DNA from: Microbacterium sp. HD4P20
GTDB taxonomy: Bacteria > Actinomycetota > Actinomycetes > Actinomycetales > Microbacteriaceae
Assembly: GCF_019449275.2 (NCBI RefSeq)
Contig: NZ_JAHZQZ020000010.1
Span: forward strand, 62,001-126,000
DNA length: 64,000 nucleotides
Direction of reading: 5' to 3'
Shown here: one piece after another, positions 1 through 9,230 of the stretch
Numbering within the stretch: position 1 is the first letter of the stretch
Layout: every line of letters begins with the position of its first letter
Notes under the pieces: model-generated
Told to the model about the DNA's origin: nothing
What the model saw: the letters and a program-made list of their open reading frames with translations, nothing else
The model's database searches: none
Position numbers and translations under genes: made by a program

Positions 1-2
1 TC

Positions 3-1028
3 GGCACGGCGATCTTCGGCACCGGCGGCGGCGGCGCGGTGTACACCGCCCAGATCACGGTCGAGAACGCGCTGCGCACGCACGGACCTGTTCCCCTTGT
101 GGCGGTGGACGAGCTCGGTCCCGACGATGTCGTCATCCTGATGTCGGGCATCGGCGCGCCGACCGTCGGCATCGAGATGCTGTCGGCCACCGGCCAGATC
201 CACGCGCTGCTCGCCGAGGCCGAGAGGCTGCTGGGTCGTTCGGTCACCACACTGATGGCCGCCGAGATCGGCGGCAGCAACGGTGTTCAGCCGATCGGTT
301 GGGCCGCGCGACTGGGGTTGAAGGTCCTGGACGCGGACGGTATGGGCAGGGCGTTTCCGAACGCAGCCATGGTCGCGATGAACGTGGCCGGCGTCCCGTG
401 CGAGTGGGCGGTGCAGAGCGACGTCGTCGGCAACATCTCGGTGATGAAGACCATCGACCTGTCCTGGCTGGAACGCCACGCCCGCGCCCTGACGGTCGCG
501 AGCGGGTCGATCTGCATCGGCGCGCACTACCCGATGACGGCCGAGACGGTGAAGGGCGCGGTCATCGAGGGCACGGTGAGCGCGGCCATCCGCGTGGGAC
601 ATGCGCTCATGGGCTCGTCCGACCCGGTCGCGGCGATCTCCGCCGAGCTCGACGCGCGGGTGCTGCTCACGGGCAAGATCAGCGATTTGGATCGCCGCAC
701 CGTCGGCGGCTTCGTCCGCGGCTCGGTCACCATCACGGGCACGGGCGCCGACCGCGGGCGACTGCAGCGGCTGGAGGTGCAGAACGAGAACCTCCTGGTC
801 CTCGAGGACGGCGAGGTGCTCGTCAGCGTCCCGGACCTCATCACCATCATCGACGCCGAGACGGGGCACGCCATCACGACCGAGATGCTCCGGTTCGGTC
901 AGCGCGTCGCCGTCCTGGCGTGGGCCTGCGACCCCATCTGGCGAACACCTCGCGGACTCGAGCTCGCCGGGCCGTCGGCCTTCGGCTACGACCTGCCCTA
1001 CGTCCCGTTCGAAGGAGCCCACCGATGA
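3..1028 (+). CDS. DUF917 family protein (5' end outside window)
   Basis: The reading frame is open from base 3, so the true start lies upstream. The first visible residues form a glycine-rich GTGGGGAVY stretch, typical of the N-terminal loop of DUF917 (S-methyl-thiohydantoin desulfurase-like) proteins, followed by VILMSGIGAP. At least 342 residues are present, about the usual family length, so only a few residues are missing. The stop codon overlaps the ATG of the hydantoinase-like gene (ATGA), so the two are translationally coupled. DUF917 proteins are commonly encoded beside hydantoinase/oxoprolinase-like proteins. A role in opening or modifying a cyclic amide is inferred from that pairing; the substrate is unknown. 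Confidence 0.8.
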   Translation, partial: GTAIFGTGGGGAVYTAQITVENALRTHGPVPLVAVDELGPDDVVILMSGIGAPTVGIEMLSATGQIHALLAEAERLLGRSVTTLMAAEIGGSNGVQPIGWAARLGLKVLDADGMGRAFPNAAMVAMNVAGVPCEWAVQSDVVGNISVMKTIDLSWLERHARALTVASGSICIGAHYPMTAETVKGAVIEGTVSAAIRVGHALMGSSDPVAAISAELDARVLLTGKISDLDRRTVGGFVRGSVTITGTGADRGRLQRLEVQNENLLVLEDGEVLVSVPDLITIIDAETGHAITTEMLRFGQRVAVLAWACDPIWRTPRGLELAGPSAFGYDLPYVPFEGAHR

Positions 1029-2599
1029 CCGCGCGCGACCTCTCGATCGGTGTCGACGTCGGCGGTACGAACACGGACGCCGTCGTGCTCGACGGCGCGG
1101 GCGTCGTGCTCGCCCACACCAAGCGCGCGACGAGTGACGACATCACCGGCGGCATCCGGGCCGGCATCGCCGATGTGCTGGCCGATCTCGGCGACGACCG
1201 CAGCCGGGTCTCTCGCGTGATGCTCGGCACCACGCACGCGACCAACGCCATCGTGCAGCGGCGCGGCCTCGACCGCGTGGCGATGATCCGCCTCGGCGCC
1301 CCCGCCGCGACCGAGTACCCGCCGCTGACCGGCTGGCCACAGGATCTCGTCGACATCGTGCTCGCCGGGTCGGCGATGGTCGGGGGCGGACACATGGTCG
1401 ACGGCACGCCGATCGCTCCCCTCGACCGTGACGGCATCCTTCGATTCGTGGACGGCCTCGACGGCTTCGACGCCATCGCCGTCGCCGGCATCTTCAGCCC
1501 GTCCTCGCCCGACCAGGAACTCGAGGTCGCCGAGCTTCTGCGCCGCCACCTCGGGCCCGACGTACGGGTCTTCCTCAGCCAGGACATCGGTCCCACGGGT
1601 CTGCTCGAGCGCGAGAACGCGACCATCCTCAACGCCGCGCTCTACAGCGTGGCGCGATCGGTGACCGAGGCGCTCGTCACCGCGGTCGCTGAACAGGGGC
1701 TGAACGCGGCCACGTTCTTCGCACAGAACGACGGAACGCTGATGTCCCTGGACCACGCCGCCCAATACCCCGTCCTGACCATCGGCTCCGGGCCGGCGAA
1801 CTCCATCCGCGGCGCGGCGTACCTGTCGGGGCGCGACGACGCGATCGTCATCGACGTGGGCGGCACCACCAGCGACCTGGGTGTCGTCGTCGGCGGTTTC
1901 CCCCGCGAGTCGACGCTTCCGCGTGAGATCGGCGGTGTGCGCACGAACTTCCGCATGCCCGACGTGCTCTCACTCGGCATCGGCGGCGGAACCGTCATCG
2001 ACGTCGCCACCGGACGAATCGGGCCCGAATCGGTGGGCTACCGCATCGACCCGGAGGGGCTCGTCTTCGGCGGCGACACCCCGACCCTGACGGATGCCGC
2101 GGCCCTGACCGGCAGCCCGATCCGCGGCCGGGCGCTGCCCGCCCTGTCACCGTCCACCTCTGCCGCGCTCACCGCCGCGATGGCGGTCGTCGCCGAGCGC
2201 CTCGAGGAGGCCGTCGAGCGTCTGTCGCTCGGCCGGCTCGACCTTCCGCTCGTGGTCGTCGGCGGCGGCGGGTTCCTCGTGCCCGACGATCTGGCAAGCG
2301 CCGGCGAGATTCTCCGCCCCGAGCACGGTGGCGTCGCCAACGCGGTGGGGGCGGCGATCTCGCTCGCCGGCGGGCGCGCCGACCAGATGGCGCCGATGGG
2401 AGACCGCGAGGCCGCCATCGAGGCAGCGTCGGAGGCAGCGATCGCGAAGGCCATTCAGGCCGGCGCCGATCCCCTCCAGGTCTCGGTGGTCGACGTCCTC
2501 GAGACCCATGTGCCCTACACAGCCCAGCCGACGTTGAACGTCACGGTGAAGGCGGCGGGCCCGCTCGCCCGCCTCACTGCCGGCGTCCCGGTCGGCTGA
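1025..2599 (+). CDS. Hydantoinase/oxoprolinase family protein (HyuA-like)
   Basis: A 524-residue protein of the ASKHA-fold hydantoinase/5-oxoprolinase family, whose members use ATP to open a cyclic amide ring. An N-terminal phosphate-binding loop GVDVGGTNTD lies at residues 9-18 and a second nucleotide-binding segment IDVGGTTSDLG near residue 276. It is shorter than full HyuA subunits (about 650-700 residues), as in the short form that pairs with DUF917. The ATG at 1025 overlaps the preceding stop. The frame is open further upstream, but that stretch is the shadow of the DUF917 gene. No separate HyuB-like subunit is seen, so the substrate could be a hydantoin, an oxoproline analogue or another lactam. 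Confidence 0.85.
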   Translation: MTARDLSIGVDVGGTNTDAVVLDGAGVVLAHTKRATSDDITGGIRAGIADVLADLGDDRSRVSRVMLGTTHATNAIVQRRGLDRVAMIRLGAPAATEYPPLTGWPQDLVDIVLAGSAMVGGGHMVDGTPIAPLDRDGILRFVDGLDGFDAIAVAGIFSPSSPDQELEVAELLRRHLGPDVRVFLSQDIGPTGLLERENATILNAALYSVARSVTEALVTAVAEQGLNAATFFAQNDGTLMSLDHAAQYPVLTIGSGPANSIRGAAYLSGRDDAIVIDVGGTTSDLGVVVGGFPRESTLPREIGGVRTNFRMPDVLSLGIGGGTVIDVATGRIGPESVGYRIDPEGLVFGGDTPTLTDAAALTGSPIRGRALPALSPSTSAALTAAMAVVAERLEEAVERLSLGRLDLPLVVVGGGGFLVPDDLASAGEILRPEHGGVANAVGAAISLAGGRADQMAPMGDREAAIEAASEAAIAKAIQAGADPLQVSVVDVLETHVPYTAQPTLNVTVKAAGPLARLTAGVPVG

Positions 2600-2638
2600 C
2601 CACCAAGAGCAATACCCGCACCCGAAAGAGGAATGGAA

Positions 2639-4228
2639 ATGAAACGCAGCACCGCACTACCGGTTGGCGTCGGAATCGCCGCCCTCGCTTTGACGCTCAC
2701 CGCCTGCGGCGGCGCGCCATCCGCTCCCGAAGGCGACGACGCCGTCGTCTCGGGTGGAACATTCCGGCATGCCGTCTTCCCGGAGGTGGGCAGCATCGTT
2801 CCGATGACCGCCACCCAGCCACAGGAGATCCAAGTCATCAGCTATGCGTACGAATCGCTGATCTACATCGACGAGGATGGCGAAGAGCTGCCGTGGCTGG
2901 CGGAGTCGTGGGAGCTGAGCGACGACGGCACCGCCGTGACCTTCGAGCTCAAGGACGGGGTGACCTTCCACGACGGCACCGAGTTCGACGCTGCGGTCGC
3001 TGCCGACAACATCAACTACCACGCCGATCCGGCCAACGCCACGATCCTCGGCGACGTGCTCCCGGCAGGCTTGGCGGCCACCGGGGAGGGGCTCACGCTC
3101 GAGGTCACGGCGGACGTCGCCGACCCCTTCTTCGCGACCATCATCGGCAGCATCGACATGGTCGGCGCGGCAGGGCTGGAGGATCCCGCGAGTCTCGAGG
3201 AGGCCTCCAACGGCACGGGGCTGTATGCACTGACGGATGTGAGCGCCGACCGCTACGTCTACGAGACGCGGGACGACTACACGTGGGGGCCGGACGGCCT
3301 CACGTCAGAGACCGAGGGCCTGCCTGACGGGCTCGAAGTCAGCGTGGTCACCGACGCGTCCACGCGCGCCAACCTGCTGCTTTCGGGTGAGCTGAACGCG
3401 GCCGCGGTCGAAGGACCCGACCAGGACCGCATCGAGGCGGCGGGCTATGAGTTCGCCGGCACGATCAACCCGATCGGCCAGATGCTCTTCAACGAACGAC
3501 CCGACCGCCCGACCCACGATCCACGGGTGCGGGAAGCGCTGATCATCGGGTTCACGCACGAGGATGCGCGAGAGGTGGTCTCGGGCGGGCGGCCGGTGGA
3601 GCTCACGTCATGGATCACCGACGCGCCGTTCACCTGCTTCAACGAGGAGCCGGTCTGGGAGCGGCCCGAAGCGGATGTCGATCGCGCTGCCGAACTGCTG
3701 GACGAGGCGGGCTGGACGGTCGGCGCCGACGGCATGCGGTCCAAGGACGGCGAGCCGCTGACGATCGACTTCATCTACGACGCGACGTCTGCTGCACACT
3801 CCTCCGCAGCCGAGCTTCTCGCCGAGGACTGGGAGCAGCTGGGCATCGTGACCAACCTCACGGCGATGGATGGCGCGGCGTGGTCGGAGTACCTCTACGA
3901 GACCTTCGACTACGACACCGGCTGGATCCAGATCGGCGTGGGGAGCCCCGTCACGCAGAACCTCTTCTACGGCGGCGCATTCCCCGAAGAGGGCGGTCTG
4001 AACTTCATGGGCGTCGCCGACGAGGAGTATCTGGCGCTCGCTGAGCAGGCCGGTTCGGCCGCCGACGCGGACGAAGCATGCGGGTACTGGGAGCAGGCCG
4101 AGAAGCTCGTCGTGGAGAACTTCCACACCTTCCTGCTGACCGGGACGATCCGCCCGACGTACATGTCGGGCGCCACCTTCGAGATCACCGATTACGTCCA
4201 GCCCAGCACCATCCGGATGACCGAGTGA
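2639..4228 (+). CDS. Peptide-type ABC transporter substrate-binding lipoprotein
   Basis: A 529-residue solute-binding protein of the SBP_bac_5 family (oligopeptide/dipeptide/nickel class). A lipoprotein signal peptide ends in the lipobox LTAC followed by GG, so the mature protein is anchored outside the membrane. An ATG also lies at 2633, but the ribosome site AAAGAGG (2625-2631) is one base from it and seven from the ATG at 2639, so 2639 is chosen. Downstream are the matching permeases and ATPases. Family members bind peptides, but with hydantoinase-like and amidohydrolase neighbours the ligand may be a modified amino acid or small amide. Confidence 0.9.
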   Translation: MKRSTALPVGVGIAALALTLTACGGAPSAPEGDDAVVSGGTFRHAVFPEVGSIVPMTATQPQEIQVISYAYESLIYIDEDGEELPWLAESWELSDDGTAVTFELKDGVTFHDGTEFDAAVAADNINYHADPANATILGDVLPAGLAATGEGLTLEVTADVADPFFATIIGSIDMVGAAGLEDPASLEEASNGTGLYALTDVSADRYVYETRDDYTWGPDGLTSETEGLPDGLEVSVVTDASTRANLLLSGELNAAAVEGPDQDRIEAAGYEFAGTINPIGQMLFNERPDRPTHDPRVREALIIGFTHEDAREVVSGGRPVELTSWITDAPFTCFNEEPVWERPEADVDRAAELLDEAGWTVGADGMRSKDGEPLTIDFIYDATSAAHSSAAELLAEDWEQLGIVTNLTAMDGAAWSEYLYETFDYDTGWIQIGVGSPVTQNLFYGGAFPEEGGLNFMGVADEEYLALAEQAGSAADADEACGYWEQAEKLVVENFHTFLLTGTIRPTYMSGATFEITDYVQPSTIRMTE

Positions 4229-4238
4229 GCCACCGGCG

Positions 4239-5255
4239 ATGACCACGACGACAGACACCAGCACGGTCGCACCCGTCCCGGGTCGCCTGCGGCAGCTGAA
4301 GGAGCGGGTGCCCCCACGCGCCGACTTCGCGATCCGCAGGATCGGGCGGCTGGTCGTGAGTCTGATCGTCGTGGTCCTCGCCGCGTTCTTCCTGGTGCAC
4401 ATGGTGCCGGGCGATCCCGTCCGCGCCACGCTCGGCCCGACCGCCCCGGCCTCGCTGGTGGAGGCGACCCGCGCCCAGCTCGGCCTGGACCTCCCCGTTC
4501 TGCAGCAGCTCGGGAACTACCTCACCGGGCTGTTGCAGGGAGATCTCGGCACCTCGATCCAGTCCGGGCTGCCGGTGGGAGCGACCATCGCCTCGCGCTT
4601 CCCCACAACGCTGACCCTGGCGGCGCTCGGCTTCGTCGTCGCGGTCCTCGGCGCTCTGCCCATCGGCATGGGCGCTGCCCTCATCGCCCGCAGCGGACGC
4701 GGGCGGACAGTGAACAGCGGCATCTCCGGGTTCCTCGGCATCCTGATCGCCGTCCCCGACTTCGTGCTCTCGGTCGGATTGATCTCGGTCTTCAGCATGT
4801 GGCTGGCGCTGTTCCCGCCGGCGGGGTGGGGAGACGCGGGAAACGTCGTGCTGCCCGTGCTCGGGCTGTCGCTGGGCGCCATGGCCTACCTGGCACGCAT
4901 CGTGCAGGTCGAGATGATCAAGGTTCTGGACTCGACGTACATCGCCACGGCGAAGGCCAAGCGCCTTCCGCAGCGAGTGATCCTGCTGCGACACGCGCTG
5001 CCGAACATCGTCACCGCCACTCTCACGGTCGGCGGGCTGCTGCTGTCGGGACTGGTGGCGGGCACGGTCATCATCGAGACGATCTTCGCCATCCCCGGTG
5101 CCGGCAACTCGCTGATCTCGGCGATCAGCAGCAAGGACTATCCGATGATCCAGGGCATGGTTCTGGTCTACGCCTTCACGGTGCTCGCCGTGAACCTCGT
5201 CGTGGATCTCATCCTGCTCACGGTCGACCCGCGCACGACGATCGCAGAAGGGTGA
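4239..5255 (+). CDS. ABC transporter permease, DppB type
   Basis: A 338-residue inner-membrane permease of the BPD_transp_1 family, first permease of a dipeptide/oligopeptide importer. It has an N-terminal anchor (around residues 33-55), a periplasmic loop with the DppB-like VPGDPV segment, then five hydrophobic helices. The cytoplasmic EAA-type coupling loop (IATAKAKRLP) contacts the ATPase. The gene starts 10 bases after the binding-protein stop with no clear Shine-Dalgarno, so translation probably depends on read-on from upstream. It should pair with the permease half of the next gene. Confidence 0.92.
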   Translation: MTTTTDTSTVAPVPGRLRQLKERVPPRADFAIRRIGRLVVSLIVVVLAAFFLVHMVPGDPVRATLGPTAPASLVEATRAQLGLDLPVLQQLGNYLTGLLQGDLGTSIQSGLPVGATIASRFPTTLTLAALGFVVAVLGALPIGMGAALIARSGRGRTVNSGISGFLGILIAVPDFVLSVGLISVFSMWLALFPPAGWGDAGNVVLPVLGLSLGAMAYLARIVQVEMIKVLDSTYIATAKAKRLPQRVILLRHALPNIVTATLTVGGLLLSGLVAGTVIIETIFAIPGAGNSLISAISSKDYPMIQGMVLVYAFTVLAVNLVVDLILLTVDPRTTIAEG

Positions 5256-5265
5256 GGGTGCGACC

Positions 5266-7143
5266 ATGATGTCTGCTGCATCCCCTACACCGGGCCCTCC
5301 GCGCACGGCCACCCTCCCGGTGAGACGGCGGCGCCGATCCCGATGGATCAGCGTGCCCGGCGTCGTCGCGATGATCGGCATCACGGCCCTCCTCGCGATC
5401 GCCGTCATCGGCTCCGAGATCTGGGCCGACGCCGCGACCACGCGCAATGTCGCCGAGCGGTGGGCGCCGGCCAGCGCCGCTCATCCTTTCGGCACCGACG
5501 ACATCGGTCGCGACATTCTCGCCCGCGTCATGGTCGCGGCGCGGACCTCGCTGCTGCTGACGGCCGGGGCGACCGCGATGCTCATGATCGGCGGACTCGT
5601 CATCGGCCTCACCGCGGTCATGCTCCCACGGCGGCTGCGCCGCGCGCTCATCTGGGTCATGGACATGCTCCTGGCGTTCCCGTGGCTGCTGCTCGTGCTC
5701 TTCTTCACCGTGATCTGGGATGCCTCGGCCATCGGAGCGATGCTCGCCATCGGCTTCGCCGGCATCCCCAGCGTCACGCGCCTCGTCTACAACATGGCAT
5801 CGTCGGTGTCGGATCAGGATTACGTGCGCGCCGCCCGCGTGGTCGGCGTCGGCAAGCTGGGGATCATGGTCAGGCACATCCTGCCGAACATCGCCAATCC
5901 GCTGTTGGTGCAGTCCGCGGCGGCAGCGACCACGACGCTCCTCGCCTTCGCGGGTCTGTCCTTCCTCGGACTGGGCGTCCAGGCGCCCGAGTACGACTGG
6001 GGCCGACTGCTCAACGAGGGTCTGGTCCACCTCTACACGAACCCGATGGCAGCACTCGGGCCGGGAATCGCGATCGTGTTCGCGGGCCTGGTCTTCACCA
6101 TGATCGCCGAGACCGTCGGTCAGCAGCCCGGCCAAGGCATCCGCGCCGTCGCCAGCGCCAGCCGCACGGCCGTGGCCGTTCGACGCCACGCCCAAGCTGC
6201 GGCGGCCTCCGGTCCGGTCCGGGCCGCCGGGTCGGCGCTCGCAGAGGTGCGGGGGCTGCGCGTGTCGTTCTCCGATGGCGAGGGCGGATTCGTCGAACGC
6301 GTCCGGGGCGTCGACCTCCATGTCGACTCCGGCGAGGTGGTCGGCATCGTGGGCGAGTCCGGATCGGGCAAGTCGCTGACGGCCATGGCTCTCGCGGGGC
6401 TCCTGGACGCGCCCGCGATCGTCGAGGCGGAGGTCCGGCGCTTCGACGACATCGATCTGGAGGCCAAGCCATCGCTCACGGCGCGCAAGAGACTCGGTGT
6501 CGAGCTCGGTGTGATCTTCCAGGATCCCCTCACCTCGCTGAACCCGGCATTGACCATCGGGCGGCAGCTCACCGAGGTTCCCCGGGAGCACCTCGGCATG
6601 AGCAGGGCCGAGGCGCACGACCGAGCCGTGCACGGCCTCGACGCCGTCGGCATCGCCGAACCGGAATCACGGCTGGGCGACTACCCCCACCAGTTCTCCG
6701 GCGGGATGCGGCAGCGCGCGATGATCGGGATGGCGCTGACCGGACGACCCCGCCTGATCATCGCCGACGAGCCGACCACCGCCCTGGACGTGACGGTGCA
6801 GCGTCAGGTGCTCAGTGTGCTCAGACGTGCGCAGCAGGCGACCGGAGCAGGCATCCTGTTCATCTCGCATGACATCGCCCTGGTGTCGGGCTTCTGCGAC
6901 CGGGTGGTGGTCATGAAGGACGGCGAGGTCGTCGAAGAGCTGGATGCGCGGCGCATCAAGGAGCAGGCCACCCATCCGTACACGCAGGGGCTCATCGCGT
7001 GTCTGCCCGATATGAGCTCGGACCGCACCCGACCGCTGCCCGTCATCAGTGACAGCCTGCAGTCCCGTGGCGTGGCGGAGCGCCCCCCTTCCGCCGAGGA
7101 GGAGGGCCTGTGGATGCTTCAGCACGAGGAGGCAAGGCTGTGA
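5266..7143 (+). CDS. ABC transporter permease-ATPase fusion (DppC-DppD type)
   Basis: A 625-residue fusion. Residues 1-290 are a DppC-type permease with an N-terminal hydrophobic segment and the EAA-loop sequence YVRAARVVGVGKLG. After an alanine-rich linker, residues 325-610 form a DppD-type ATPase with Walker A GESGSGKS (about 363-370), signature FSGGMRQR (about 477), Walker B LIIADEPTTALD (about 497) and H-loop ISHD (about 534). The ATG at 5266 has GAGGG seven bases upstream. Such permease-ATPase fusions occur in actinobacterial peptide importers, so this is unlikely to be an assembly error. It completes the importer with the genes on either side. Confidence 0.92.
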   Translation: MMSAASPTPGPPRTATLPVRRRRRSRWISVPGVVAMIGITALLAIAVIGSEIWADAATTRNVAERWAPASAAHPFGTDDIGRDILARVMVAARTSLLLTAGATAMLMIGGLVIGLTAVMLPRRLRRALIWVMDMLLAFPWLLLVLFFTVIWDASAIGAMLAIGFAGIPSVTRLVYNMASSVSDQDYVRAARVVGVGKLGIMVRHILPNIANPLLVQSAAAATTTLLAFAGLSFLGLGVQAPEYDWGRLLNEGLVHLYTNPMAALGPGIAIVFAGLVFTMIAETVGQQPGQGIRAVASASRTAVAVRRHAQAAAASGPVRAAGSALAEVRGLRVSFSDGEGGFVERVRGVDLHVDSGEVVGIVGESGSGKSLTAMALAGLLDAPAIVEAEVRRFDDIDLEAKPSLTARKRLGVELGVIFQDPLTSLNPALTIGRQLTEVPREHLGMSRAEAHDRAVHGLDAVGIAEPESRLGDYPHQFSGGMRQRAMIGMALTGRPRLIIADEPTTALDVTVQRQVLSVLRRAQQATGAGILFISHDIALVSGFCDRVVVMKDGEVVEELDARRIKEQATHPYTQGLIACLPDMSSDRTRPLPVISDSLQSRGVAERPPSAEEEGLWMLQHEEARL

Positions 7144-7919
7144 CGGACGCGCTCGTGATCCAGGATCTGCGGGTCCGCTATGGGCGGCGCGAGGTCGTCT
7201 CCGGAGTGTCGCTCGAGATCGGCGCCGGCCGTACGCTCGGCCTTGTCGGAGAATCGGGTTCGGGCAAGTCGACGATCGCCCAGGCGGCGGTGGGCCTCAC
7301 TCCGATCCACAGCGGCGACATCCGGGTGCACGGCACCAGCGCCGTCGGACGAGGCCGGCAGGCCACCGCGGCGCGTCGCCGGATCCAGATGGTGTTCCAG
7401 GATCCGTTCTCGTCCCTGGACCCGCAGATGTCGATCGGCGATTCCATCGCGGAAGGGCTCAAGGCGACCGGCCGCACGCTCTCCCGCACCGCCCGCCGGG
7501 ACCGGATCGCCGAACTCCTGCGCCAGGTCGAGCTCGATCCGGGCCGCGCGGACGAGCGGCCGCGATCGTTCTCGGGTGGTCAGCGCCAGCGCATCACGAT
7601 CGCCCGGGCACTGGCCGGAGAGCCCGAGATCCTCGTCGCCGACGAGGTCACGAGCGCGCTCGACGTCTCGGTGCAGTCCACGGTGCTGAACCTGCTGCGA
7701 CGGCTTCAGGGGGAGCTGGGCCTGACGATGCTCTTCATCTCTCACAACCTCGCCGTCGTCCGTTACATCAGTGACGACATCGCGGTGATGCGCGGCGGCG
7801 TGATCGTCGAGCGCGGCGAGACGGTGGCGCTGCTCGACAACCCCGTCGAGCCCTACACCCGCGAACTGCTCACCGCCATCCCCGTGCTCGGCCGCGAACT
7901 GGACCTTGACCGTGTCTGA
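7140..7919 (+). CDS. ABC transporter ATP-binding protein, DppF type
   Basis: A 259-residue ATPase, the second nucleotide-binding subunit of the peptide-type importer. Walker A GESGSGKST is near residue 37, the signature FSGGQRQR near residue 144 and Walker B ILVADEVTSALD near residue 163. The GTG at 7140 is preferred over an in-frame start at 7110: it overlaps the previous stop (GTGA) and has GAGGAGG at 7126-7132, seven bases upstream. Its downstream end overlaps the amidohydrolase gene by a few bases, placing all the genes up to 9120 in one transcription unit. Confidence 0.93.
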   Translation: MTDALVIQDLRVRYGRREVVSGVSLEIGAGRTLGLVGESGSGKSTIAQAAVGLTPIHSGDIRVHGTSAVGRGRQATAARRRIQMVFQDPFSSLDPQMSIGDSIAEGLKATGRTLSRTARRDRIAELLRQVELDPGRADERPRSFSGGQRQRITIARALAGEPEILVADEVTSALDVSVQSTVLNLLRRLQGELGLTMLFISHNLAVVRYISDDIAVMRGGVIVERGETVALLDNPVEPYTRELLTAIPVLGRELDLDRV

Positions 7920-9120
7920 GCCCGGCTCAGGGCGGCCGGGCGAGTTCCGCGCCGACGCGGAAGCCCTCCAGCCCCGGCTGGTCGGGATCCGCCGTGAGCT
8001 GCACCGCGCGGTGGAGGTCGGGCTCGACCTCGTCGAGACGCAATCGATCCTGCTGCGCGAGCTCGACGGGCTCGAGCTCGAGATCACGACAGGGCGAGGG
8101 CTCACGTCGGTGACCGCCGTCCTTCGCGGCGGCGCGCCTGGACCGGTCGTCCTGCTGCGAGCAGACATGGACGGGCTTCCGATCGCCGAGGCGACCGGGC
8201 TGGACTTCGCGGCCGAGACGGGCGCGATGCACGCGTGCGGGCACGATCTGCACATGGCCGGACTTCTCGGGGCCGTGCGGCTGCTGGTCGCTCGCCGGGA
8301 GGAGCTGCCCGGGACGGTGATCTTCATGTTCCAGCCCGGTGAGGAGGGTCAGGCCGGCGGTCGGATCATGATCGAGGAGGGCGTGCTGGATGCCGCGGGT
8401 GACCGCCCGGCAGCGGCGTACGCCATCCATGTCGACAGCTCGACACCTCGGGGACAGCTGGTCACCCGGGAGGGGGCGATGATGGCCAGCGCCAGTGCGC
8501 TGCGCCTGACGCTGCGGGGCACCGGCGGCCACGCGGCGTTCCCCCAGCTGGCCGCGGATCCTGTTCCGGTGGCGGCACAGCTCATCCTCGCGGTGCAGGC
8601 CTTCGCGGCCCGGCGTCTTCCGGCCACGGATCAAGCCGTGATCTCGCTGACCCGGCTATGGAGCGACTCCGAGGCGAGCAATGTCCTCGCGGCGGCGGTG
8701 CATCTCGAGGCCAACATCCGTACGCTCTCGGCGGCGACCCTCGAGAAGGTCCGCACCGAGCTGCCGCCGATGCTCACGGGAATCGCCGAGGCCAACGGCT
8801 GCACTCTCGAGGCGGAATTCGTCTCCTCCTACCCTGTGACCTACAACGATCCGTTCGAGACGCGGCAAGTGCTCGCGCTGCTCGACAGCCTGGTCGGCCC
8901 GGATCGGGTGACGCGCCTGGAGGCGCCGTCGATGGCGTCGGAGGACTTCGCCTACATCCTCGAGGAGGTGCCGGGCGCTCTCGTCTTCGTCGGAGCGGCA
9001 CCGGACAGCGGGTCCAACCCGCTCCATTCGGAGCGGGCGACGTTCGATGACCGGGTGCTGGCGTTGCAAGCCGAAATCCTCACCGAGCTTGCCTGGCGCC
9101 GTCTCCATCGGGGGCTGTAG
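7912..9120 (+). CDS. M20 family amidohydrolase (aminoacylase/hippurate-hydrolase type)
   Basis: A 402-residue M20D metallohydrolase that cleaves an N-acyl bond in acylated amino acids. Metal-site motifs are present: ADMDG near residue 84, HACGHD near 107, GEEG near 143 and ASEDFAYI near 343, so the binuclear zinc site looks intact. The lid-domain dimerisation segment GTGGHAAFPQ is also present. The GTG at 7912 overlaps the DppF stop by 8 bases; a TTG two codons upstream is an alternative. As the last gene of the importer operon it probably deacylates or hydrolyses the imported compound, perhaps the carbamoyl or acyl amino acid left after ring opening. Confidence 0.9.
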   Translation: MSEPGSGRPGEFRADAEALQPRLVGIRRELHRAVEVGLDLVETQSILLRELDGLELEITTGRGLTSVTAVLRGGAPGPVVLLRADMDGLPIAEATGLDFAAETGAMHACGHDLHMAGLLGAVRLLVARREELPGTVIFMFQPGEEGQAGGRIMIEEGVLDAAGDRPAAAYAIHVDSSTPRGQLVTREGAMMASASALRLTLRGTGGHAAFPQLAADPVPVAAQLILAVQAFAARRLPATDQAVISLTRLWSDSEASNVLAAAVHLEANIRTLSAATLEKVRTELPPMLTGIAEANGCTLEAEFVSSYPVTYNDPFETRQVLALLDSLVGPDRVTRLEAPSMASEDFAYILEEVPGALVFVGAAPDSGSNPLHSERATFDDRVLALQAEILTELAWRRLHRGL

Positions 9121-9195
9121 CCGCGCCCTGCCGTCGCCCTTTCTACACGTCCTCGCCCCGGATTTCCAGGGGGTGGCGTGCTCCGAAGGCCGGCG

Positions 9196-9201
9196 TAGCG
9201 T
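9196..9201 (+). promoter_or_regulatory. Probable -10 box for the PRC-barrel gene
   Basis: TAGCGT, a TANNNT-type -10 hexamer, lies 29 bases upstream of the ATG at 9231. A purine-rich ribosome site (AAGGGAG, about 9218-9224) lies between. This fits a short-leader promoter. No strong -35 box is visible. Confidence 0.4.
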
Positions 9202-9230
9202 GGCGAGTTGTATTCGAAGGGAGCAACGAC

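Noticed and set aside
299-1024. Upstream extension of the hydantoinase reading frame
   Set aside because: It is an Arg/Gly-rich shadow of the DUF917 gene; the family sequence begins exactly at ATG 1025, which overlaps the preceding stop.
4185-6633. Long open frames on the minus strand (over 400 codons each)
   Set aside because: They lie opposite clear transporter genes, are rich in Arg/Asp/His/Gln from high-GC antisense codons, and show no domain.
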